This document shows positions 36,584 through 50,090 of a stretch of 64,000 nt of DNA, one piece after another. Source of the DNA: Clusia tigrina (lineage: Eukaryota; Arthropoda; Insecta; Diptera; Clusiidae); assembly GCA_920105625.2 (NCBI GenBank), contig OV050033.1, positions 89,778,280 through 89,842,279 of the forward strand. The letters are read 5' to 3'. The translations under genes were made by a program, and so were the position numbers. The notes below the pieces were generated by a model that was not told where the DNA came from, searched no databases, and saw only the letters and a list, made by a program, of their open reading frames with translations. Numbering within the stretch: the first letter of the stretch is position 1; every line of letters begins with the position of its first letter.

Positions 36584-38130
36584 ATAAAACTAGAAATGGC
36601 CCTAACTTCTATACGGTACGTCCTACACCTATCAAAGTTTGCAACATACAAATGCTTGTAACTTTTCACTGGAGCGTCATAAAACCTTGAAATTTTGTAA
36701 CAATAAAGTACTCGAGCCTCTTGTCAATTTAAGCTATCGCTCAAAGCTATGCGACCCTTCAGTCCCAAGACAAACACTGGTAAAACTTCAAATGGCCCTA
36801 ACTTCTATACGGTACGTCCTACACCTATCAAAGTTTGCAACATACAAATGCTTGTAACTTTTTACTGGAGCATCATAAAACCTTGAAATTTTGTAACAAT
36901 AAAGTACTCGAGCCTCTGGTTAATTTAAGTTATCGCTTAAAGCTATGCTACCCTTGAGTCCCAAATCAAACACTGATAAAACTTCAAATGGCCCTAACTT
37001 CTATACGGTACGTCCCACACCTATCAAAGTTTGCAACATACAAATGCTTGTAACTTTTTACTGGAGCGTCATAAAACCTTGAAATTTTGTAACAATAAAG
37101 TACTCGAGCCTCTTCTCAATTTAAGCTATCGCTTAAAGCTATGCTACCCTTGAGTCCCAAATCAAACACTGATAAAACTTCAAAAGGCCCTAACTTCTAT
37201 ACGGTATGTCCTACACCCATCAAAGTTTGCAACATACAAATGCTTGTAACTTTTTACTGGAGCGTCATAAAACCTTGAAATTTTGTAACAATAAAGTCCT
37301 CGAGCCTCTTGTCAATTTTATTTATCGCTCAAAGCTATGCTACCCTTGAGTCCCAAATCAAACACTGATAAAACTTCAAAAGGCCCTAACTTCTATACGG
37401 TATGTCCTACACCCATCAAAGTTTGCAACATACAAATGCTTGTAACTCTTTACTGGAGCGTCATAAAACCTTGAAATTTTGTAACAATAAAGTACTCGAG
37501 CCTCTTGTCAATTTAAGCTATCACTCAAAGCTATGCTACCCTTGAGCTCCAAATCAAATACAGATAAAACTTCAAATGACCGTAACTTCTATACGGTACA
37601 TCCTACACCTATCAAAGTTTGCAACATACAAATGCTTGTAACTTTTTACTGGAACGTCATAAAACCTTGAAATTTTGTAACAATAAAGTACTCGAGCCTC
37701 TTGTCAATTTAAGCTATCGCTAAAAGCTATGCTACCCGTGAGTTCCAAATCAAACACTGATAAAACTTTAAATGGCCCTAACTTCTATACGGTACGTCCT
37801 ACACCTATCAAAGTTTGCAATATAAAAATGCTTGTAACTTTTTACTGGAGCGTCATAAAACCTTGAAATTTTGTAACAATAAAGTACTCGAGCCTCTTGT
37901 CAATTTAAACTAACGCTCAAAGCTATGCTACCCTTGAGTCCCAAACCAAAAACTGATAAAACTTCAACTGGCCCTAACTTCTATACGGTACGTCCTACAC
38001 CTATCAAAGTTTGCAACATACAAATGCTTGTAAAACCTTGAAATTATGTAACAATAAAGTACTCGAGCCTCTTGTCAATTAAGGCTATCGCTCAAAGCTA
38101 TGCTACCCTTGAGTTCCAAATCAAACACTG
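36584..38130. repeat. HOR block, 8 monomers (1547 bp)
   Basis: The A monomer has CCCTTCAGTCCC, and the next begins GTAAAAC; both recur at 43903, 47193 and 50091. S at 37956 has AATTAAGGCTATCG. Duplicate: 43903-45449. Confidence 0.9.
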
Positions 38131-38893
38131 ATAAAACTAGAAATGGCCCTAACTTCTATACGGTACGTCCTACACCTATCAAAGTTTGCAACATACAAAT
38201 GCTTGTAACTTTTCACTGGAGCGTCATAAAACCTTGAAATTTTGTAACAATAAAGTACTCGAGCCTCTTGTCAATTTAAGCTATCGCTCAAAGCTATGCG
38301 ACCCTTGAGTCCCAAGACAAACACTGATAAAACTTCAAATGGCCCTAACTTCTATACGCTACGTCCTACACCTATCAAAGTTTGCAACATACAAATGCTT
38401 GTAACTTTTTACTGGAGCATCATAAAACCTTGAAATTTTGTAACAATAAAGTACTCGAGCCTCTGGTTAATTTAAGTTATCGCTTAAAGCTGTGCTACCC
38501 TTGAGTCCCAAATCAAACACTGATAAAACTTCAAATGGCCCTAACTTCTATACGGTACGTCCCACACCTATCAAAGTTTGCAACATACAAATGCTTGTAA
38601 CTTTTTACTGGAGCGTCATAAAACCTTGAAATTTTGAAACAATAAAGTACTCGAGCCACTTGCCAATTTAAGCTATCGCTCAAAGCTATGCTACCCTTGA
38701 GTCCCAATTCAAACACTGATAAAACTTCAAATGGCCCTTACTTCTATACGGTACGTCCTACACCTCTCAAAGTTTGCAACATACAAATGCTTGTAAAACC
38801 TTGAAATTATGTAACAATAAAGTACTCGAGCCTCTTGTCAATTTAAGCTATCGCTCAAAGCTATGCTACCCTTGAGTTCCAAATCAAACACTG
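38131..38893. repeat. HOR block, 4 monomers (763 bp), spans a junction
   Basis: A, CTGGTTAA, GTCCCACACC and then S at 38719. The S monomer is a hybrid: its left part (ACACCTCTCAAAG) matches 46041-46088 and its right part matches 31445 onward. Confidence 0.9.
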
Positions 38894-40832
38894 ATAAAAC
38901 TAGAAATGGCCCTAACTTCTATACGGTACGTCCTACACCTATCAAAGTTTGCAACATACAAATGCTTGTAACTTTTCACTGGAGCGTCATAAAACCTTGA
39001 AATTTTGTAACAATAAAGTACTCGAGCCTCTTGTCAATTTAAGCTATCGCTCAAAGCTATGCGACCCTTGAGTCCCAAGACAAACACTGATAAAATTTCA
39101 AATGGCCCTAACTTCTATACGGTACGTACTACACCTATCAAAGTTTGCAACATACAAATGCTTGAAATTTTTTACTGGAGCATCATAAAACCTTGAAATT
39201 TTGTAACAATAAAGTACTCGAGCCTCTGGTTAATTTAAGTTATCGCTCAAAGCTATGCTACCCTTGAGTCCCAAATCAAACACTGATAAAACTTCAAATG
39301 GCCCTTACTTCTATACGGTACGTCCTACACCTATCAAAGTTTGCAACATACAAATGCTTGTAACTTTTTACTGGAGCGTCATAAAACCTTGAAATTTTGT
39401 AACAATAAAGTACTCGAGCCTCTTGTCAATTTAAACTATCGCTCAAAGCTATGCTACATTTGAGTCCCAAAACAAACACTGATAAAACTTCAAATGGCCC
39501 TAACTTCTATACGGTTGGTCCTACACCTATCAAAGTTTACAACATACAAATGCTAGTAACTTTTTACTGGAGCGTCATAAAACCTTGAAATTTTGTGACA
39601 ATAAAGTACTCGAGCCTCTTGTCAATTTAAGCTATCGCTCAAAGCTATACTACCCTTGAGTCCCAAATCAAACATAGATAAAACTTCAAATGGCCCTAAC
39701 TTCTATACGGTATGTCCTACACCTATCAAAGTTTGCAACATACAAATGCTTGTAAATTTTTACTGGAGCATCATAAAACCTGGATATTCTGTAACAATAA
39801 AGTACTCGAGCCTCTTGTCAATTTAAGCTATCGCTCAAAGCTATGCTACCCTTGAGTCCCAAATCAAACACTGATAAAACTTCAAATGGCCCTAACTTCT
39901 ATACGGTATGTCCTACACCTATCAAAGTTTGTAACATACAAATGCTTGTAACTTTTTACTGGAGCGTCATAAAACCTTGAAATTTTGTAACAATAAAGTC
40001 CTCGAGCCTCTTGTCAATTTTATTTATCGCTCAAAGCAATGCTACCCTTGAGTCCCAAATCAAACACTGATAAAACTTCAAAAGGCCCTAACTTCTATAC
40101 GGTATGTCCTACACCCATCAAAGTTTGCAACATACAAATGCTTGTAACTCTTTACTGGAGCGTCATAAAACCTTGAAATTTTGTAACAATAAAGTACTCG
40201 AGCCTCTTGTCAATTTAAGCTATCGCTCAAAGCTATGCTACCCTTGAGCCCCAAATCAAATACAGATAAAACTTCAAATGACCGTAACTTCTATACGGTA
40301 CATCCTACACCTATCAAAGTTTGCAACATACAAATGCTTGTAACTTTTTACTGGAACGTCATAAAACCTTGAAATTTTGTAACAATAAAGTACTCGAGCC
40401 TCTTGTCAATTTAAGCTATCGCTAAAAGCTATGCTACCCGTGAGTTCCAAATCAAACACTGATAAAACTTTAAATGGCCCTAACTTCTATACGGTACGTC
40501 CTACACCTATCAAAGTTTGCAATATAAAAATGCTTGTAACTTTTTACTGGAGCGTCATAAAACCTTGAAATTTTGTAACAATAAAGTACTCGAGCCTCTT
40601 GTCAATTTAAACTTACGCTCAAAGCTATGCTACCCTTGAGTCCCAAAACAAACACTGATAAAACTTCAACTGGCCCTAACTTCTATACGGTACGTCCTAC
40701 ACCTATCAAAGTTTGCAACATACAAATGCTTGTAAAACCTTGAAATTATGTAACAATAAAGTACTCGAGCCTCTTGTCAATTTAAGCTATCGCTCAAAGC
40801 TATGCTACCCTTGAGTTCCAAATCAAACACTG
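38894..40832. repeat. HOR block, 10 monomers (1939 bp)
   Basis: Duplicate of 31572-33510 within the second 7.32-kb copy. It shares private changes such as ATAAAATTTC and TTGAAATTTTTTAC. Confidence 0.92.
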
Positions 40833-41616
40833 ATAAAACTAGAAATGGCCCTAACTTCTATACGGTACGTCCTACACCTATCAAAGTTTGCAACATACAA
40901 ATGCTTGTAACTTTTCACTGGAGCGTCATAAAACCTTGAAATTTTGTAACAATAAAGTACTCGAGCCTCTTGTCAATTTAAGCTATCGCTCAAAGCTATG
41001 CGACCCTTGAGTCCCAAGACAAACACAGATAAAACTTCAAATGGCCCTAACTTCTATACGGTACGTCCTACACCTATCAAAGTTTGCAACATACAAATGC
41101 TTGTAACTTTTTACTGGAGCATCATAAAACCTTGAAATTTTGTAACAATAAAGTACTCGAGCCTCTGGTTAATTTAAGTTATCGCTCAAAGCTATGCTAC
41201 CCTTGAGTCCCAAATCAAACACTGATAAAATTTCAAATGGCCCTTACTTCTATACGGTACGTCCTACACCTATCAAAGTTTGCAACATACAAATGCTTGT
41301 AACTTTTTACTGGAGCGTCATAAAACCTTGAAATTTTGTAACAATAAAGTACTCGAGCCTCTTCTCAATTTAAGCTATCGCTCAAAGCTATGCTACCCTT
41401 GAGTCCCAAATCAAACACTGATAAAACTTCAAATGGCCCTTACTACTATACGGTACGTCCTACACCTATCAAAGTTTGCAACATACAAATGCTTGTAACT
41501 TTTTAATGGAGCGTCATAAAACCTTGAAATTTTGCAACAATAAACTACTCGAGCCTCTTGTCAATTTAAGCTATCGCTCAAAGCTATGCTACCCTTGAGT
41601 CCCAAATCAAACACTG

Positions 41617-41809
41617 ATAAAACTTCAAATGGCCATAACTTCTACGTACGTCCTACACCTATCAAAGTTTGCAACATACAAATGCTTGTAACTTTTTACT
41701 GGAGCGTCATAAAACCTTGGAATTTTGAAACAATAAAGTACTCGAGCCTCTTGTCAATTTAAGCTATCGCTCAAAGGTATGCTACCCTTGAGACCCAAAT
41801 CAAACACTG
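41617..41809. repeat. 193-bp monomer with 3-bp deletion
   Basis: TCTACGTACGTCC replaces TCTATACGGTACGTCC. The change is absent from the first 7.32-kb copy, so it arose after that duplication and shifts the offset from 7322 to 7319. Confidence 0.9.
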
Positions 41810-41987
41810 ATAAAACTTCAAATGGCCCTAACTTCTATACGGTACGTCCTACACCTATCAAAGTTTGCAACATACAAATCTTTGTAACTTTTTACTGGAG
41901 CGTCGTAAAACCTTGAAATTTTGTAACAATAAAGTACTCGAGCCTCTTGTCAATTTAAGCTAACCTCGAGTTCCAAATCAAACACTG
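41810..41987. repeat. 178-bp monomer with 18-bp deletion
   Basis: Counterpart of 34491-34668 in the second 7.32-kb copy, with the same private substitutions. Confidence 0.93.
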
Positions 41988-43163
41988 ATAAAACTTCAAA
42001 TGGCCCTAACTTCTATACGGTACGTCCTACACCTATCAATGTTTGCAACATACAAATGCTGGTAACTTTTTATTGTAGCGTCATAAAACCTTGAAATTTT
42101 GTATCAATAAAGTACTCGAGCCTCTTGTCAATTTAAGCTATCGCTCAAAGATATGCTACCCTAGAGTCCCAAATCAAGTACTGATAAAACTTAAAATGGC
42201 CCTTACTTCTATACGGTACGTCATACACCTATCAAAGTTTGCAACATACAAATTCTTGTAACTTTTTACTGGGGCGTCATAAAACCTTGAAATTTTGTAA
42301 CAATAAAGTACTCGAGCCTCTTGTCAATTTAAACTATCGCTCAAAGCTATGCTACATTTGAGTCCCAAAACAAACACTGATAAAACTTCAAATGGCCCTA
42401 ACTTCTATACGGTTGGTCCTACACCTATCAAAGTTTACAACATACAAATGCTAGTAACTTTTTACTGGAGCGTCATAAAACCTTGAAATTTTGTAACAAT
42501 AAAGTACTCGAGCCTCTTGTCAATTTAAGCTATCGCTCAAAGCTATACTACCCTTGAGTCCCAAATCAAACATAGATAAAACTTCAAATGGCCCTAACTT
42601 CTATACGGTACGTCCTACACCTATCAAAGTTTGCAACATACAAATGCTTGTAAATTTTTACTGGAGCATCATAAAACCTTGATATTTTGTAACAATAAAG
42701 TACTCGAGCCTCTTGTCAATTTAAGCTATCGCTCAAAGCTATGCTACCCTTGAGTCCCAAATCAAACACTGATAAAACTTCAAATGGCCCTAACTTCTAT
42801 ACGGTATGTCCTACACCTATCAAAGTTTGTAACATACAAATGCTTGTAACTTTTTACTGGAGCGTCATAAAACCTTGAAATTTTGTAACAATAAAGTCCT
42901 CGAGCCTCTTGTCAATTTTATTTATCGCTCAAAGCTATGCTACCCTTGAGTCCCAAATCAAACACTGATAAAACTTCAAAAGGCCCTAACTTCTATACGG
43001 TATGTCCTACACCCATCAAAGTTTGCAACATACAAATGCTTGTAACTCTTTACTGGAGCGTCATAAAACCTTGAAATTTTGTAACAATAAAGTACTCGAG
43101 CCTCTTGTCAATTTAAGCTATCACTCAAAGCTATGCTACCCTTGAGCTCCAAATCAAATACAG

Positions 43164-43335
43164 ATAAAACTTCAAATGACCGTAACTTCTATACGGTACA
43201 TCCTACACCTATCAAAGTTTGCAACTGGAGCGTCATAAAACCTTGAAATTTTGTAACAATAAAGTACTCGAGCCTCTTGTCAATTTAAGCTATTGCTCAA
43301 AGCTATACTACCCTTGAGTCCCAAATCAAACATAG
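43164..43335. repeat. 172-bp monomer with 24-bp deletion
   Basis: Copy of 35845-36016 at an offset of 7319 bp, in the second 7.32-kb segment. Confidence 0.93.
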
Positions 43336-43902
43336 ATAAAACTTCAAATGGCCCTAACTTCTATACGGTACGTCCTACACCTATCAAAGTTTGCAACATA
43401 CAAATGCTTGTAACTTTTTACTGGAACATCATAAAACCTTGAAATTTTGTAACAATAAAGTACTCGAGCCTCTTGTCAATTTAAGCTATCGCTAAAAGCT
43501 ATGCTACCCGTGAGTTCCAAATCAAACACTGATAAAACTTTAAATGGCCCTAACTTCTATACGGTACGTCCTACACCTATCAAAGTTTGCAATATAAAAA
43601 TGCTTGTAACTTTTTACTGGAGCGTCATAAAACCTTGAAATTTTGTAACAATAAAGTACTCGAGCCTCTTGTCAATTTAAACTAACGCTCAAAGCTATGC
43701 TACCCTTGAGTCCCAAAACAAACACTGATAAAACTTCAACTGGCCCTAACTTCTATACGGTACGTCCTACACCTATCAAAGTTTGCAACATACAAATGCT
43801 TGTAAAACCTTGTAATTATGTAACAATAAAGTACTCGAGCCTCTTGTCAATTTAAGCTATCGCTCAAAGCTATGCTACCCTTGAGTTCCAAATCAAACAC
43901 TG

Positions 43903-45449
43903 ATAAAACTAGAAATGGCCCTAACTTCTATACGGTACGTCCTACACCTATCAAAGTTTGCAACATACAAATGCTTGTAACTTTTCACTGGAGCGTCATA
44001 AAACCTTGAAATTTTGTAACAATAAAGTACTCGAGCCTCTTGTCAATTTAAGCTATCGCTCAAAGCTATGCGACCCTTCAGTCCCAAGACAAACACTGGT
44101 AAAACTTCAAATGGCCCTAACTTCTATACGGTACGTCCTACACCTATCAAAGTTTGCAACATACAAATGCTTGTAACTTTTTACTGGAGCATCATAAAAC
44201 CTTGAAATTTTGTAACAATAAAGTACTCGAGCCTCTGGTTAATTTAAGTTATCGCTTAAAGCTATGCTACCCTTGAGTCCCAAATCAAACACTGATAAAA
44301 CTTCAAATGGCCCTAACTTCTATACGGTACGTCCCACACCTATCAAAGTTTGCAACATACAAATGCTTGTAACTTTTTACTGGAGCGTCATAAAACCTTG
44401 AAATTTTGTAACAATAAAGTACTCGAGCCTCTTCTCAATTTAAGCTATCGCTTAAAGCTATGCTACCCTTGAGTCCCAAATCAAACACTGATAAAACTTC
44501 AAAAGGCCCTAACTTCTATACGGTATGTCCTACACCCATCAAAGTTTGCAACATACAAATGCTTGTAACTTTTTACTGGAGCGTCATAAAACCTTGAAAT
44601 TTTGTAACAATAAAGTCCTCGAGCCTCTTGTCAATTTTATTTATCGCTCAAAGCTATGCTACCCTTGAGTCCCAAATCAAACACTGATAAAACTTCAAAA
44701 GGCCCTAACTTCTATACGGTATGTCCTACACCCATCAAAGTTTGCAACATACAAATGCTTGTAACTCTTTACTGGAGCGTCATAAAACCTTGAAATTTTG
44801 TAACAATAAAGTACTCGAGCCTCTTGTCAATTTAAGCTATCACTCAAAGCTATGCTACCCTTGAGCTCCAAATCAAATACAGATAAAACTTCAAATGACC
44901 GTAACTTCTATACGGTACATCCTACACCTATCAAAGTTTGCAACATACAAATGCTTGTAACTTTTTACTGGAACGTCATAAAACCTTGAAATTTTGTAAC
45001 AATAAAGTACTCGAGCCTCTTGTCAATTTAAGCTATCGCTAAAAGCTATGCTACCCGTGAGTTCCAAATCAAACACTGATAAAACTTTAAATGGCCCTAA
45101 CTTCTATACGGTACGTCCTACACCTATCAAAGTTTGCAATATAAAAATGCTTGTAACTTTTTACTGGAGCGTCATAAAACCTTGAAATTTTGTAACAATA
45201 AAGTACTCGAGCCTCTTGTCAATTTAAACTAACGCTCAAAGCTATGCTACCCTTGAGTCCCAAACCAAAAACTGATAAAACTTCAACTGGCCCTAACTTC
45301 TATACGGTACGTCCTACACCTATCAAAGTTTGCAACATACAAATGCTTGTAAAACCTTGAAATTATGTAACAATAAAGTACTCGAGCCTCTTGTCAATTA
45401 AGGCTATCGCTCAAAGCTATGCTACCCTTGAGTTCCAAATCAAACACTG
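43903..45449. repeat. HOR block, 8 monomers (1547 bp)
   Basis: Duplicate of 36584-38130, with identical length and the same A variant. Confidence 0.92.
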
Positions 45450-47192
45450 ATAAAACTAGAAATGGCCCTAACTTCTATACGGTACGTCCTACACCTATCA
45501 AAGTTTGCAACATACAAATGCTTGTAACTTTTCACTGGAGCGTCATAAAACCTTGAAATTTTGTAACAATAAAGTACTCGAGCCTCTTGTCAATTTAAGC
45601 TATCGCTCAAAGCTATGCGACCCTTGAGTCCCAAGACAAACACTGATAAAACTTCAAATGGCCCTAACTTCTATACGCTACGTCCTACACCTATCAAAGT
45701 TTGCAACATACAAATGCTTGTAACTTTTTACTGGAGCATCATAAAACCTTGAAATTTTGTAACAATAAAGTACTCGAGCCTCTGGTTAATTTAAGTTATC
45801 GCTTAAAGCTATGCTACCCTTGAGTCCCAAATCAAACACTGATAAAACTTCAAATGGCCCTAACTTCTATACGGTACGTCCCACACCTATCAAAGTTTGC
45901 AACATACAAATGCTTGTAACTTTTTACTGGAGCGTCATAAAACCTTGAAATTTTGAAACAATAAAGTACTCGAGCCACTTGCCAATTTAAGCTATCGCTC
46001 AAAGCTATGCTACCCTTGAGTCCCAATTCAAACACTGATAAAACTTCAAATGGCCCTTACTTCTATACGGTACGTCCTACACCTCTCAAAGTTTGCAACA
46101 TACAAATGCTTGTAACTTTTTACTGGAGCGTCATAAAACCTTGAAATTTTGTAACAATAAAGTACTCGAGCCTCTTCTCAATTTAAGCTATCGCTCAAAG
46201 CTATGCTACCCTTGAGTCCCAAATCAAACACTGATAAAACTTCAAAAGGCCCTAACTTCTATACGGTATGTCCTACACCCATCAAAGTTTGCAACATACA
46301 AATGCTGGTAACTTTTTATTGTAGCGTCATAAAACCTTGAAATTTTGTATCAATAAAGTACTCGAGCCTCTTGTCAATTTAAGCTATTGCTAAAAGCTAT
46401 GCTACCCGTGAGTTCCAAATCAAACACTGATAAAACTTTAAATGGCCCTAACTTCTATACGGTACGTCCTACACCTATCAAAGTTTGCAATATACAAATG
46501 CTTGTAACTTTTTACTGGAGCGTCATAAAACCTTGAAATTTTGTAACAATAAAGTACTCGAGCCTCTTGTCAATTTAAGCTATTGCTCAAAGCTATACTA
46601 CCCTTGAGTCCCAAATCAAACATAGATAAAACTTCAAATGGCCCTAACTTCTATACGGTACGTCCTACACCTATCAAAGTTTGCAACATACAAATGCTTG
46701 TAACTTTTTACTGGAACATCATAAAACCTTGAAATTTTGTAACAATAAAGTACTCGAGCCTCTTGTCAATTTAAGCTATCGCTAAAAGCTATGCTACCCG
46801 TGAGTTCCAAATCAAACACTGATAAAACTTTAAATGGCCCTAACTTCTATACGGTACGTCCTACACCTATCAAAGTTTGCAATATAAAAATGCTTGTAAC
46901 TTTTTACTGGAGCGTCATAAAACCTTGAAATTTTGTAACAATAAAGTACTCGAGCCTCTTGTCAATTTAAACTAACGCTCAAAGCTATGCTACCCTTGAG
47001 TCCCAAAACAAACACTGATAAAACTTCAACTGGCCCTAACTTCTATACGGTACGTCCTACACCTATCAAAGTTTGCAACATACAAATGCTTGTAAAACCT
47101 TGAAATTATGTAACAATAAAGTACTCGAGCCTCTTGTCAATTTAAGCTATCGCTCAAAGCTATGCTACCCTTGAGTTCCAAATCAAACACTG
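45450..47192. repeat. HOR block, 9 monomers (1743 bp)
   Basis: The end of the 7.32-kb copy runs into the compact HOR zone. It includes a hybrid monomer joining CAAAAGGCCC/ACACCCATC to GCTGGTAAC/ATTGTAGCG (about 46237), a junction repeated at about 47981 and 50877. Confidence 0.9.
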
Positions 47193-48935
47193 ATAAAACT
47201 AGAAATGGCCCTAACTTCTATACGGTACGTCCTACACCTATCAAAGTTTGCAACATACAAATGCTTGTAACTTTTCACTGGAGCGTCATAAAACCTTGAA
47301 ATTTTGTAACAATAAAGTACTCGAGCCTCTTGTCAATTTAAGCTATCGCTCAAAGCTATGCGACCCTTCAGTCCCAAGACAAACACTGGTAAAACTTCAA
47401 ATGGCCCTAACTTCTATACGGTACGTCCTACACCTATCAAAGTTTGCAACATACAAATGCTTGTAACTTTTTACTGGAGCATCATAAAACCTTGAAATTT
47501 TGTAACAATAAAGTACTCGAGCCTCTGGTTAATTTAAGTTATCGCTTAAAGCTATGCTACCCTTGAGTCCCAAATCAAACACTGATAAAACTTCAAATGG
47601 CCCTAACTTCTATACGGTACGTCCCACACCTATCAAAGTTTGCAACATACAAATGCTTGTAACTTTTTACTGGAGCGTCATAAAACCTTGAAATTTTGAA
47701 ACAATAAAGTACTCGAGCCTCTTGTCAATTTAAGCTATCGCTCAAAGCTATGCTACCCTTGAGTCCCAAATCAAACACTGATAAAACTTCAAATGGCCCT
47801 TACTTCTATACGGTACGTCCTACACCTCTCAAAGTTTGCAACATACAAATGCTTGTAACTTTTTACTGGAGCGTCATAAAACCTTGAAATTTTGTAACAA
47901 TAAAGTACTCGAGCCTCTTCTCAATTTAAGCTATCGCTTAAAGCTATGCTACCCTTGAGTCCCAAATCAAACACTGATAAAACTTCAAAAGGCCCTAACT
48001 TCTATACGGTATGTCCTACACCCATCAAAGTTTGCAACATACAAATGCTGGTAACTTTTTATTGTAGCGTCATAAAACCTTGAAATTTTGTATCAATAAA
48101 GTACTCGAGCCTCTTGTCAATTTAAGCTTTTGCTAAAAGCTATGCTACCCGTGAGTTCCAAATCAAACACTGATAAAACTTTAAATGGCCCTAACTTCTA
48201 TACGGTACGTCCTACACCTATCAAAGTTTGCAATATACAAATGCTTGTAACTTTTTACTGGAGCGTCATAAAACCTTGAAATTTTGTAACAATAAAGTAC
48301 TCGAGCCTCTTGTCAATTTAAACTATCGCTCAAAGCTATGCTACCCTTGAGTCCCAAAACAAACACTGATAAAACTTCAAATGGCCCTAACTTCTATACG
48401 GTACGTCCTACACCTATCAATGTTTGCAACATACAAATGCTGGTAACTTTTTATTGTAGCGTCATAAAACCTTGAAATTTTGTATCAATAAAGTACTCGA
48501 GCCTCTTGTCAATTTAAGCTATCGCTCAAAGCTATGCTACATTTGAGTCCCAAAACAAACACTGATAAAACTTCAAATGGCCCTAACTTCTATACGGTTG
48601 GTCCTACACCTATCAAAGTTTACAACATACAAATGCTAGTAACTTTTTACTGGAGCGTCATAAAACCTTGAAATTTTGTAACAATAAAGTACTCGAGCCT
48701 CTTGTCAATTTAAGCTATCGCTCAAAGCTATACTACCCTTGAGTCCCAAATCAAACATAGATAAAACTTCAAATGGCCCTAACTTCTATACGGTACGTCC
48801 TACACCTATCAAAGTTTGCAACATACAAATGCTTGTAAAACCTTGAAATTATGTAACAATAAAGTACTCGAGCCTCTTGTCAATTTAAGCTATCGCTCAA
48901 AGCTATGCTACCCTTGCATCCCAAATCAAACACTG
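47193..48935. repeat. HOR block, 9 monomers (1743 bp)
   Basis: Very similar to 50091-51835 (offset 2898-2900). Ends in an S monomer with CCCTTGCATCCC, a variant confined to the S monomers at 48761, 51661 and 52424. Confidence 0.9.
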
Positions 48936-50090
48936 ATAAAACTAGAAATGGCCCTAACTTCTATACGGTACGTCCTACACCTATCAAAGTTTGCAACATA
49001 CAAATGCTTGTAACTTTTCACTGGAGCGTCATAAAACCTTGAAATTTTGTAACAATAAAGTACTCGAGCCTCTTGTCAATTTAAGCTATCGCTCAAAGAT
49101 ATGCTACCCTTGAGTCCCAAATCAAACACTGATAAAACTTCAAATGGCCCTAACTTCTATACGGTATGTCCTACACCTATCAAAGTTTGTAACATACAAA
49201 TGCTTGTAACTTTTTACTGGAGCGTCATAAAACCTTGAAATTTTGTAACAATAAAGTCCTCGAGCCTCTTGTCAATTTTATTTATCGCTCAAAGCTATGC
49301 TACCCTTGAGTCCCAAATCAAACACTGATAAAACTTCAAAAGGCCCTAACTTCTATACGGTATGTCCTACACCCATCAAAGTTTGCAACATACAAATGCT
49401 TGTAACTCTTTACTGGAGCGTCATAAAACCTTGAAATTTTGTAACAATAAAGTACTCGAGCCTCTTGTCAATTTAAGCTATCGCTCAAAGCTATGCTTCC
49501 CTTGAGCCCCAAATTAAATACAGATAAAACTTCAAATGACCGTAACTTCTATACGGTACATCCTACACCTATCAAAGTTTGCAACATACAAATGCTTGTA
49601 ACTTTTTACTGGAACGTCATAAAACCTTGAAATTTTGTAACAATAAAGTACTCGAGCCTCTTGTCAATTTAAGCTATCGCTAAAAGCTATGCTACCCGTG
49701 AGTTCCAAATCAAACACTGATAAAACTTTAAATGGCCCTAACTTCTATACGGTACGTCCTACACCTATCAAAGTTTGCAATATAAAAATGCTTGTAACTT
49801 TTTACTGGAGCGTCATAAAACCTTGAAATTTTGTAACAATAAAGTACTCGAGCCTCTTGTCAATTTAAACTAACGCTCAAAGCTATGCTACCCTTGAGTC
49901 CCAAAACAAACACTGATAAAACTTCAACTGGCCCTAACTTCTATACGGTACGTCCTACACCTATCAAAGTTTGCAACATACAAATGCTTGTAAAACCTTG
50001 AAATTATGTAACAATAAAGTACTCGAGCCTCTTGTCAATTTAAGCTATCGCTCAAAGCTATGCTACCCTTGAGTTCCAAATCAAACACTG
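48936..50090. repeat. HOR block, 6 monomers (1155 bp)
   Basis: A; GTATGTCC/TTTGTAAC; CAAAAGGCCC; ATGACCGTAAC/TACATCC; TTTAAATGG/GCAATATAAAAATG; S. Its counterpart is 52599-53753, at an offset of 3663. Confidence 0.9.

Larger units (their letters stand above)
31445..38766. repeat. Tandem segmental duplication, 7322 bp, copy 1
   Basis: Thirty-eight monomers repeated directly downstream. A starts 31572, 33511, 36584 and 38131 correspond to 38894, 40833, 43903 and 45450. I noted fewer than a dozen substitutions and one 3-bp indel, so identity is above 99%. The boundary lies within 38767-38796. Confidence 0.94.
40833..43902. repeat. HOR block, 16 monomers (3070 bp)
   Basis: Duplicate of 33511-36583, with the 193-bp, 178-bp and 172-bp monomers. 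TTTTGCAACAATAAACTAC near 41535 is private to this copy. Confidence 0.92.
38767..46085. repeat. Tandem segmental duplication, 7319 bp, copy 2
   Basis: Near-identical to copy 1, 3 bp shorter because of the deletion in 41617-41809. Other differences noted: AAAACGTTG/AAAACCTTG (32065), CCAAAGCAAAC/CCAAAACAAAC (32150), CATATAAATGC/CATACAAATGC (33967) and AAGCTGTGC/AAGCTATGC (38491). Confidence 0.94.

Noticed and set aside
38131..38893. 763-bp block as a duplicate of 51836-52598
   Set aside because: Both are 4-mers ending in S, but the two middle monomers are different types, so the equal length is coincidental.
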